From positions 1 to 5,303 of the forward strand of contig JAUQYW010000103.1 in the NCBI GenBank assembly GCA_030587525.1: 5,303 nt of DNA. The letters are read 5' to 3'. Under the pieces are notes generated by a model, which saw nothing but the letters and a program-made list of their open reading frames with translations, was not told the origin of the DNA and made no database searches. Shown here piece after piece: positions 1-5,218 of this stretch. The first letter of the stretch is position 1. Each line of letters starts with the position of its first letter. The DNA comes from Candidatus Sigynarchaeota archaeon (GTDB lineage: Archaea; Asgardarchaeota; Lokiarchaeia; Sigynarchaeales; Sigynarchaeaceae). The position numbers and the translations under genes are program-made.

Positions 1-151
1 TAAGAAAAAACTCGAAAAAATGAAACTCGAACTTGTGTTCAGTGTGGACAGTTACTCCATCGTGTTTTACTTCGTGATGCACGACCAGCTCGTCAAGGCC
101 GGGGGGCTGGATGACGAGTATTTCTTTCTCTATCCCCGCAAAGGAGCGTGA
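1..151 (+). CDS. 3' end of an unrecognised protein (partial)
   Basis: An open frame enters from the left edge (first whole codon at base 2) and stops at TGA 149-151, giving 49 visible residues. The visible part starts with a Lys-rich stretch (KKKLEKMK), continues with a hydrophobic/aromatic segment (SYSIVFYFVMH) and ends in DDEYFFLYPRKGA. I do not recognise a family. An ATG at 20-22 could make it a 43-residue protein, but the frame is open upstream, so a truncated longer gene is more likely. It overlaps the next gene by GTGA, and this suggests translational coupling and a shared transcript. The reading is supported by continuous coding up to a natural stop placed exactly at the next gene's start. 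Confidence 0.6.
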   Translation, partial: KKKLEKMKLELVFSVDSYSIVFYFVMHDQLVKAGGLDDEYFFLYPRKGA

Positions 152-744
152 AAGGCGATATGGGGAATTATGTAAAGTTTTCGATGGGAAAGGCGGCGCT
201 GCTGCTCAAGGTACGCCTTGCGATCGTGTACGACGCGGCAGGCAGACCGCTGGAAGGCGACCACCCGCCGTTTCAAGACGCTGTAAAGGAATACAAGGGA
301 ACTACGCTGCCGACATCATTAGGCGATGTATATGAAGAATCGAGCTTGAAAAAGGCTTTGGGTGAGAGCCGGGAGCTCCGCCATCTCGTCGCTGCAATGG
401 TCATGTCGGCGGGTAGGTTGGCGGGTGTGCGTATCATCGAACCGACGTACAAGGCACACTTGTACGACGAGCTCGCCGAGCTGTTCCCGCCGCCCATTCG
501 CGAGGAGCTGGTCACCTTGGAAACCTTAGAGTGGGTCGTGCTGCCGGGTGACCGGCTGGCACGGGAATTCATCCCGGTCCTGGACGAAATAGCGGCGCAG
601 GTCGCCGGGGAAAAATCCAAGTCGAGCAAGCTGGTGATCTACTTGAAAGCCCCTGGCTTCGATGAGTATGTCACGGAACTGCACGAATTTATGGCGGAAT
701 CTACAAGCCGCGGGTTCAAGGACTTCTTGGCCATTATTTTTTAA
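148..744 (+). CDS. Conserved-looking hypothetical protein, 198 residues
   Basis: This is a full-length frame from GTG 148 to TAA 742-744. The product looks soluble and mixed alpha/beta: an early hydrophobic strand (ALLLKVRLAIVYD, about residues 17-29), a mildly hydrophobic helix (LRHLVAAMVMSAGRLAGVRI, about 77-96), an acidic Pro-rich part (ELAELFPPPIREELVTLETLEW) and a C-terminal strand-helix (KLVIYLKAPGFDEYVTELHEFM). I see no signal peptide, strong membrane helix, metal cluster or catalytic motif, and I do not recognise the family. The start is uncertain. GTG 148 gives a 4-base overlap with the upstream stop, but AAGGAG at 141-146 lies only one base before it. ATG 160 (residue 5) would place that site 13 bases away, and ATG 184 is a third choice. 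The tight overlap implies an operon with the truncated gene before it. Confidence 0.72.
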   Translation: MKGDMGNYVKFSMGKAALLLKVRLAIVYDAAGRPLEGDHPPFQDAVKEYKGTTLPTSLGDVYEESSLKKALGESRELRHLVAAMVMSAGRLAGVRIIEPTYKAHLYDELAELFPPPIREELVTLETLEWVVLPGDRLAREFIPVLDEIAAQVAGEKSKSSKLVIYLKAPGFDEYVTELHEFMAESTSRGFKDFLAIIF

Positions 745-755
745 AATAATTATTA
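733..755 (+). promoter_or_regulatory. AT-only palindromic stretch: likely promoter (TATA) of the caspase gene and end of the upstream unit
   Basis: Bases 733-740 (ATTATTTT) and 743-750 (AAAATAAT) are perfect inverted repeats around TT, and 745-754 (AATAATTATT) is itself a 10-base palindrome. The block covers the stop codon of the upstream gene. TTTTAAAATAAT resembles an archaeal TATA box. Transcription would then start near 770, leaving a leader of about 25 bases before the proposed TTG start at 795. The T-run at 737-742 could also help terminate the upstream transcript. The pattern is seen directly; the promoter role is inferred. Confidence 0.4.
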
Positions 756-794
756 GAGTGATAAGAAACGGCAATAATCAATGCTGGTATCCAT

Positions 795-2570
795 TTGAAC
801 TCCAAGCCACGAGGAACGTGTTTAACAAACCATTGTCCAATATTATCGAAAATATTGCAGATCATCATCTTGCAATTCATTATCGTATTATCGAGTATCG
901 TCGTTATTTCTTGGGCTAATAACCGGGGTTCAAGAATGGGGTTGAGATCGAATGGAACCACGATGTTGGACGCGGGACTTTCTCCAAGCATCATCGGATC
1001 TCCGTCATCCCGGTATTTTGCGATACTTGTCGGGATCTCAGATTATCCCGGCAGCTCGAACGACCTGAACTATTGCCACTCGGATGTGCTTGGCATCCGG
1101 GACCTGCTTGCTTCGAATCTTTATTTTCCTTCCAACCAGACAACGATTTTCATCAATTCTTCTGCAACGGGGCTCGCGATATACAATGCCGTTATGGCCT
1201 TGAAATACGTCACGACGAGCGAGGACACTATCGTGTTTTTTTATTCGGGCCACGGCGACCGCGACGCGGTCTCTGAGTACCTGGTTCCTTATGATGGATT
1301 CTTCAATCCGATGATAAAGGATATCGAGCTGGCGAGCTGGTTCAATCAACTATCTTTCAAGCGCCTCTACATCCTGATCGATGCTTGTTTCAGCGGCGGC
1401 ATTATTGAGCATTTCACGGATCCGAGCGTCGTGGGGCTGAGTTCCTGCAACAAGGATGAATTGTCCTATGAATCCGGAACATTGAAGCACGGCGTTTTCA
1501 CGGCAATGGTGATCGACGCATTCACCCGAGACGGGAATTTTCAGTATTGTCATGACAGCGATGGCGATGGAAGGATGGACTTCGTGTTCGAGGTATTCCC
1601 CTTCGTCAAGAATTCGTCCGACGCGTATTATTTGTCTTACAATATCACTGTCACGACTATGTTGTATGCGGCGAATGAGACGGGTGTTTCCCATGATCTT
1701 GACTGGGAAATCGAGGTTACCCGCTACATTTATGCTAATGATTCCCGGTACCTGATCCTGGTGTACGAGGTGAGCCGGACACCAAGCTTTGTGATCAACG
1801 TTGAATATGCGCCAATCTCCTATTCTCATCAAAATCCAGCGATGCAGGACTGGATGGTCCATCTGGTGGCGATATCGTCTTCCTGCCCGTGCTCGATTAA
1901 TCTGGTTTTTCTCGAAAGTGGCAAAAATTACGCGATTCGGATAAACGCCAGCATCCAGAACTGGTCGTTATACTATGAATATAATCCGTACATGGTTGAT
2001 TCCGACGCTGATGGATTGAGCGACGGCATTGAATGGGACTTGCATCCGTATTATGATCCGATGACGCCAGATGCGACGATTCAAGACCATGATGGTGACG
2101 GCCTTTCAACCATGGAAGAATTCTACGTATACCATACAAATCCGGGAAATAATGATTCTGATAGTGACGGGATGCCGGATGGCTGGGAAGTTGAAAATGG
2201 GCTGGATCCGCTTATCAACGACACCATGCTTGATGTAGACTTGGATCGGTTGTGTACCTTGGATGAATACAATTACGGAACCGATCCAAATTCAGCAGAT
2301 ACTGACATGGATGGGATCGAAGATGGACCTGAGGTTTTCGACTACGGAACCGACCATACCATTCCAGATACGGATGGTGATGGATTCACGGATGGGATCG
2401 AAATTCTGGTGAAAAGCGACCCCTTGAATCCATTTGACACGCCCGTGCTCAGAATAATAATGCTTTCTTTGTTTATTGCAAGCCCCTTCGTTCTATATGC
2501 TGCATATAAAAGCACGCGCAAAAGAAAGAATACTTTCCGGCGATCGAGAGCCTCAGCGCCTCAACGCTGA
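795..2570 (+). CDS. Membrane-anchored extracytoplasmic caspase-like (C14) protease with TSP3-type calcium repeats
   Basis: The 591-residue product is a predicted cysteine endopeptidase of the caspase/metacaspase fold facing outside the cell. A hydrophobic stretch (about 20-40) is a signal peptide or anchor. The catalytic domain (about 71-270) opens with AILVGISDYPG, has His153 in FFYSGHGD and Cys198 in LIDACFSGG, and later HGVFT (232-236). Asp196, two before the Cys, is the metacaspase-type pocket residue, suggesting cleavage after Arg/Lys (inference). A calcium-loop motif DSDGDGRMD (254-262) sits within the domain's C-terminal part. A beta-rich stretch without known motif follows (about 280-400), then six DxDxD repeats beginning near 402, 431, 454, 480, 502 and 525. 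A helix (about 551-571) and basic tail (KSTRKRKNTFRRSR) give a stop-transfer end. Ten N-x-S/T sequons fit a glycosylated surface protein. The start is a TTG: the first ATG (residue 48) would remove the signal segment, and the frame is closed by TAA at 762-764. TTG at residue 21 is an alternative. Confidence 0.9.
   Translation: MNSKPRGTCLTNHCPILSKILQIIILQFIIVLSSIVVISWANNRGSRMGLRSNGTTMLDAGLSPSIIGSPSSRYFAILVGISDYPGSSNDLNYCHSDVLGIRDLLASNLYFPSNQTTIFINSSATGLAIYNAVMALKYVTTSEDTIVFFYSGHGDRDAVSEYLVPYDGFFNPMIKDIELASWFNQLSFKRLYILIDACFSGGIIEHFTDPSVVGLSSCNKDELSYESGTLKHGVFTAMVIDAFTRDGNFQYCHDSDGDGRMDFVFEVFPFVKNSSDAYYLSYNITVTTMLYAANETGVSHDLDWEIEVTRYIYANDSRYLILVYEVSRTPSFVINVEYAPISYSHQNPAMQDWMVHLVAISSSCPCSINLVFLESGKNYAIRINASIQNWSLYYEYNPYMVDSDADGLSDGIEWDLHPYYDPMTPDATIQDHDGDGLSTMEEFYVYHTNPGNNDSDSDGMPDGWEVENGLDPLINDTMLDVDLDRLCTLDEYNYGTDPNSADTDMDGIEDGPEVFDYGTDHTIPDTDGDGFTDGIEILVKSDPLNPFDTPVLRIIMLSLFIASPFVLYAAYKSTRKRKNTFRRSRASAPQR
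1998..2402 (+). repeat. Six thrombospondin-type-3-like calcium-binding repeats within the caspase-like protein
   Basis: Residues 402-536 contain six acidic loops of the form DxDxDGxxDGxE, or DxDxDGLSxxEE, spaced 22-29 residues apart: DSDADGLSDGIE, DHDGDGLSTMEE, DSDSDGMPDGWE, DVDLDRLCTLDE, DTDMDGIEDGPE and DTDGDGFTDGIE. Linkers such as YHTNP and YGTDPNSA are typical of bacterial/archaeal TSP3 repeats, which bind Ca2+ and form rigid surface stalks. The fourth loop has Arg in place of the usual Gly (residue 485) and may be weakened. The repeats lie between the protease part and the C-terminal membrane helix, so they probably act as a calcium-stiffened spacer. Confidence 0.85.
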
Positions 2571-2572
2571 GG
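2551..2572 (+). terminator. GC-rich hairpin across the caspase stop codon
   Basis: CCTCAGCG (2551-2558) and CGCTGAGG (2565-2572) form a perfect 8-base stem with a 6-base loop (CCTCAA), followed by AAATTATT. The TGA stop (2568-2570) is inside the right arm, so the last six codons are part of the stem-loop. No strong U-run follows, so it is not a classical intrinsic terminator. It could protect the 3' end of the mRNA or assist termination (inference). Confidence 0.4.
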
Positions 2573-2854
2573 AAATTATTGAAGGGAAGTGCTACGAACC
2601 TCTAATTAGTTCGTAAAAATCCACCTTTGGTTACCAGATTGATGTAACCGGTTTCCTTCAAGGTACACGAAACAAGATCCTCGAACTCGGCATTCTCGAG
2701 ATGGATTTGCACCGCTATGTTCTTTATTCACATTTTATTTTTGTCGGGTTCATTATCCGCGCAATAACTCGATAATGCCCTTTTCCCGCGTGTTTTTCGA
2801 CGTAGCGTATAATTCGTGGAACGGCGCCCGTTTTAATACCAAATTATTAACAAA

Positions 2855-2864
2855 TTATTTAATA
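2855..2864 (+). promoter_or_regulatory. TATA-like box of the nuclease gene
   Basis: TTATTTAATA lies about 45 bases before ATG 2908, preceded by an A-rich ACAAA that could serve as a BRE. A start site near 2886-2890 would give a leader of about 20 bases. A tandem near-copy, CAAATTATTAA (2840-2850) and CAAATTATTTAA (2851-2862), gives two overlapping TATA-like options. A third option is TTTTAATA at 2831-2838. This is judged by spacing and composition only. Confidence 0.4.
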
Positions 2865-2870
2865 GCATGG

Positions 2871-2888
2871 TTGGTATTGAATTACCAA
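2871..2888. promoter_or_regulatory. Candidate operator TTGGTA-N6-TACCAA
   Basis: TTGGTA (2871-2876) and TACCAA (2883-2888) are perfect 6-base inverted repeats separated by TTGAAT. They lie between the proposed TATA box and the expected transcription start of the nuclease gene, where archaeal repressors commonly block polymerase. A third half-site, TACCAA, is at 2837-2842 on the other side of the TATA box, so the box is flanked by matching half-sites. The symmetry is seen directly; the regulator is unknown. Confidence 0.35.
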
Positions 2889-2907
2889 AGCGTGCGGCAA
2901 TATTTTT

Positions 2908-3684
2908 ATGACTCTGCTCGAAGATGAGATAGGCCATCGGCGATTCAACCATCGCAATCTCCAATACGATTTCACGTACAAGGAGATCCAAAAACCATTG
3001 CTCGAGCACGCGTCAGTTCGCAGATTATATCGATATATTCAGCTCATCGAACAAGGAAAGTTTCCGAACGCGCTCTTCGATAACCCCGCGGTTCCAAGAG
3101 CGAGCATGATGAAAATCCGCGGGCTCGACAAGAGCCAGAAGAATTTTTTGCAATCGTACGTGGTCGAACATCGGCTCGTAGAACGGGTCCCCGCTGAAAA
3201 AGCGGAGATTCCCGGCCTCGTGCAAGACGTCTTCAAGAACTTCAAGGAGATGTCGTTCCAGAAGATACCCGATCACGCGCCCGTGCTCAAGTCAATACTG
3301 CTGCGGCATCCGAACTCGGTGGCCATCGAGCTTCCGGTCTGGAAGGTGAACGAGGTGAAGACGCGGTGCCTCACGGGACACGTTGACCTCGTCCAAGTCG
3401 AAAGAAAGAACGACGGCAAGGTAGAAATAAAGATCCTCGATTACAAGCCGGAAGGGGAGAACCGGTTCATTTTTTGCTTGCCGCAAATCGCCCTTTACGC
3501 GAAGATGCTGCGAGCGAAATTGTTGCCCGAGCAAAGCGACGAAGCTCCAGAAAATGTCACTATGAATTGCTACATATTTGATAAAAAAGCCATGTGGAAG
3601 TTCCAGCACGACATCTTGGAGAAGCTCGATGATAAACTCGCGAGATACCAGGTCCCGCGGGAATGGGCGCCATTTTTGAATTGA
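2908..3684 (+). CDS. PD-(D/E)XK nuclease, RecB/Cas4-like type, stand-alone
   Basis: The 258-residue product is a predicted metal-dependent DNA nuclease. The core motifs are in the expected order in the C-terminal half: AIELPVW with Glu141, GHVDLVQV with Asp160, ILDYKPE with Asp178 and Lys180 (the D-x-K motif), and LPQIALYAKM with Gln193 and Tyr197 (the Q-x3-Y motif of RecB-like nucleases). The first ~120 residues are helical and basic, with no motif I recognise. There is no C-terminal cysteine cluster: the three cysteines (154, 190, 221) are scattered, so the iron-sulfur Cas4/AddB form is unlikely. No helicase part is present. ATG 2908 is the first start after the promoter-like region and has no Shine-Dalgarno site, as in a short-leader archaeal mRNA. 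It appears to be a single-gene unit. Repair, defence or mobile-element processing are all possible; the context does not decide. Confidence 0.8.
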   Translation: MTLLEDEIGHRRFNHRNLQYDFTYKEIQKPLLEHASVRRLYRYIQLIEQGKFPNALFDNPAVPRASMMKIRGLDKSQKNFLQSYVVEHRLVERVPAEKAEIPGLVQDVFKNFKEMSFQKIPDHAPVLKSILLRHPNSVAIELPVWKVNEVKTRCLTGHVDLVQVERKNDGKVEIKILDYKPEGENRFIFCLPQIALYAKMLRAKLLPEQSDEAPENVTMNCYIFDKKAMWKFQHDILEKLDDKLARYQVPREWAPFLN

Positions 3685-3729
3685 ACCGCGTCACGATGCA
3701 TCCGGTTCCCGCGAGGTGTCCGTACCAGA

Positions 3730-3741
3730 TTTTTTAAATGG
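3730..3741 (+). promoter_or_regulatory. TATA-like box before the small membrane protein; T-run may end the nuclease transcript
   Basis: TTTTTTAAATGG is the only AT-rich block in the 109-base gap 3685-3793. It is centred about 60 bases before TTG 3794 and about 85 before ATG 3821. A start site near 3760 would leave a leader of roughly 30-60 bases. The run of six T could also terminate transcription of the nuclease gene. Assignment is by composition and position only. Confidence 0.35.
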
Positions 3742-3793
3742 GCTCTTCTTGTCACTTAACTAGAACCAAGCAACTTACACGCGTGATGCGATC

Positions 3794-4135
3794 TTGCCCT
3801 TTGGTACATCGATAAAAAACATGCTCGCCGATCTGGGGAGAAAAATAGGTTTATTGTTCTCTGCCATCCTCATCATGGCGCTCCTCGGCGCGGGCATCGG
3901 CCTCGCAATATTGCTCAGGCTAGCCAATCTGGACATGGGGGCTATCGTCGTGCCAAGCATCATCATCGAGATCTTCACGTGTATCATTGCCTACCAATTC
4001 GCGAGCAATTTTTTCCCAAAAGAAGGGGGACGCGATTTTACCGAGGGCAAAAAATCGTCACGTGGGTACAAGGAAGTTCCTGCCGAGGAAAAGGAAGCCG
4101 ATTCGGAACTTCCCGAGCGAACCATCAAGCCGTGA
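3794..4135 (+). CDS. Small membrane protein with two helices and a charged C-terminal tail
   Basis: Up to 113 residues. Two hydrophobic segments are clear: about 19-42 (IGLLFSAILIMALLGAGIGL..., Gly-rich) and about 49-70 (GAIVVPSIIIEIFTCIIAY), joined by a short turn (RLANLDM). Residues 74-113 are highly charged and probably disordered, ending in PERTIKP. The basic N-terminus (KNMLADLGRK) and charged tail suggest a hairpin with both ends in the cytoplasm. I do not recognise the family. The start is either TTG 3794 or ATG 3821 (104 residues). Neither has a Shine-Dalgarno site, and ATG 3821 still contains both helices. Its stop overlaps the GTG of the URO-D gene as GTGA, so the two are probably co-translated, and this protein may bring the enzyme or its substrate to the membrane (inference). 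Confidence 0.7.
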   Translation: MPFGTSIKNMLADLGRKIGLLFSAILIMALLGAGIGLAILLRLANLDMGAIVVPSIIIEIFTCIIAYQFASNFFPKEGGRDFTEGKKSSRGYKEVPAEEKEADSELPERTIKP

Positions 4136-5211
4136 AGGCGATGCTCCTCGATTTCATGCCCTTGAACATTCCAATATCCTTCGCTTTTTCTGCTAACTGG
4201 TATTTTATGCAATCGAACGGCAAGATTTTCTTCACGAAAGATGCTTACGACGCGCCGGAGCTCAAGATCGAGATGGATCGCCTCGGGGCGCGGCTTCGCC
4301 ACGAGTTTCTACCTGAAATGTTCAAGGATCCCAGCGAAGCACGGCCCTCCGTGAATCTCGGCATTGGCCTTGCCACGATCCCCCATTTTCTTTACGATGC
4401 CCGGGCCGTGTATTACAAGAACCAGGACCCGTGGACCGATACCCTGTTCAAGCCAGGGGAAAATCCGCTCGAAGTCGTGAAAGCCCTTGACGAGCATCAG
4501 GTCGAGGAACGATTCGCGCCGCTGGCCGTTATCAGAGACTCGCTGGTCGAGCAATACGGTGCCGCCAAGATCTCCATCGGACCACCGGATCAGCAGGGCC
4601 CGATGAATTTGTTCTTCAGGCTGTGCGGTGAATGCGTTTTTCACTATATGGTGAAGAAGAAGGCGATCGCGCACGAGCTGTTCGGGAACATCACCCGCAC
4701 GTTCATCAACTCCCACAAGTATTTCCGCACGCTGCTGCATGGCATGAAGCCGGGCCAAAAAACGGTGTTCCAGGTCGCGGAATGCTGTAGCTACCTGGAA
4801 TCGCCCCGGCTGGTCGAGGAATTCAACGTGAAATACGACAATCAATGCGCGGCAGAGCTAGGTCCGATGCGCTTGCATTCTTGCGGGGAAAGCACGGCAA
4901 ATCTCGAGGCCTTTTCGAAGCTCGGCAATATCACTTGGGCAGAGTTTGGGTTTGGCACGGATCTGAAAAAAGCGCGAAGGTTGCTCGGGCCGGTCGATTT
5001 TTCGTGCCGAATTGCCCCGAAGCGCCTCTTGTCGTTGGATCAAGGCCAAATTCGCGCGGATGTCGAGTACATCATCGACGGCGTGAAAGGCGGGCCCTCG
5101 TCGATCTGCAGCGTTGGAGTCGACCACGGCACGCCACGGGAAAACTTGCTCGCGGCGATGTCCCGCGTGAAGCAATACAATGACGAAAAAGCTTTGGAAG
5201 AAGGAGAATAA
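4132..5211 (+). CDS. URO-D superfamily protein, MtaA/MtbA-like corrinoid methyltransferase type
   Basis: About 356-359 residues, close to the family's usual ~340-380. Counting from ATG 4141, family features are a DQQGP stretch (150-154), LHSCG with His246 and Cys248, Cys323 in SSICSVG, and DHGTPREN (328-335) near the end. His-x-Cys plus a Cys 75 residues later matches the zinc site of the MtaA/MtbA methylcobamide:thiol methyltransferases. In that family Zn activates the acceptor thiol for methyl transfer from a corrinoid protein. The N-terminal PxWxMRQAGRY signature of uroporphyrinogen decarboxylase (HemE) is absent. The frame is open back to 3979, but that extension only overlaps the membrane-protein gene and reads as non-native sequence. 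GTG 4132 overlaps the upstream stop, while ATG 4141 and ATG 4156 are alternatives. The substrate is unknown, and no corrinoid-binding protein is visible in the window. Confidence 0.82.
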   Translation: MKAMLLDFMPLNIPISFAFSANWYFMQSNGKIFFTKDAYDAPELKIEMDRLGARLRHEFLPEMFKDPSEARPSVNLGIGLATIPHFLYDARAVYYKNQDPWTDTLFKPGENPLEVVKALDEHQVEERFAPLAVIRDSLVEQYGAAKISIGPPDQQGPMNLFFRLCGECVFHYMVKKKAIAHELFGNITRTFINSHKYFRTLLHGMKPGQKTVFQVAECCSYLESPRLVEEFNVKYDNQCAAELGPMRLHSCGESTANLEAFSKLGNITWAEFGFGTDLKKARRLLGPVDFSCRIAPKRLLSLDQGQIRADVEYIIDGVKGGPSSICSVGVDHGTPRENLLAAMSRVKQYNDEKALEEGE

Positions 5212-5218
5212 CGGCGGT

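Larger units (their letters stand above)
2571..2907. other. 337-base spacer with several inverted repeats and a possible gene remnant
   Basis: No convincing gene or tRNA is seen. The spacer holds these inverted repeats: TACGAAC/GTTCGTA (2593-2599 and 2609-2615, with the palindrome CTAATTAG overlapping the loop), GGTTAC/GTAACC (2629-2634 and 2644-2649), CATTATC/GATAATG (2751-2757 and 2771-2777) and AATACCAA/TTGGTATT (2835-2842 and 2871-2878). A stop-to-stop frame from 2617 to 2775 reads as plausible protein (YQIDVTGFLQGTRNKILEL...) but has only a late ATG at 2701 and could be a decayed gene fragment or chance. The right third is strongly AT-rich and looks like a promoter for the nuclease gene. 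Confidence 0.5.

Noticed and set aside
111..335. 74-codon frame overlapping the first two genes
   Set aside because: It is out of frame with the 198-residue gene, and its Arg/Gly-rich low-complexity translation is typical of a shadow frame.
1350..1862. 170-codon reverse-strand frame
   Set aside because: It lies fully inside the caspase-like gene, opposite well-conserved motifs, and its translation shows no recognisable domain.
2600..2720. tRNA or remnant suggested by GTTCG-like bits and paired arms
   Set aside because: No acceptor, D, anticodon and T arms with correct spacing can be assembled on either strand.
795..2907. Caspase plus nuclease as one defence module
   Set aside because: They are separated by a 337-base spacer with its own promoter-like signals, and the protease appears to act outside the cell, so adjacency alone does not support a joint system.
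2908..3684. Cas4 or a CRISPR-associated gene
   Set aside because: The cysteines are scattered rather than clustered for an iron-sulfur site, and no CRISPR repeats or other cas genes are in the window.
3979..4131. N-terminal extension of the URO-D frame
   Set aside because: It overlaps the small membrane-protein gene out of frame, and its translation (rich in Arg, Gly, Cys) is unlike the family; family length is reached from 4132 or 4141.
4309..4845. 178-codon reverse-strand frame
   Set aside because: It is antisense to the URO-D gene, whose forward reading has clear family motifs; long antisense frames are common in GC-richer genes.
4132..5211. Uroporphyrinogen decarboxylase (HemE)
   Set aside because: The N-terminal PxWxMRQAGRY signature is missing, and the zinc-ligand pattern of methyltransferases is present.
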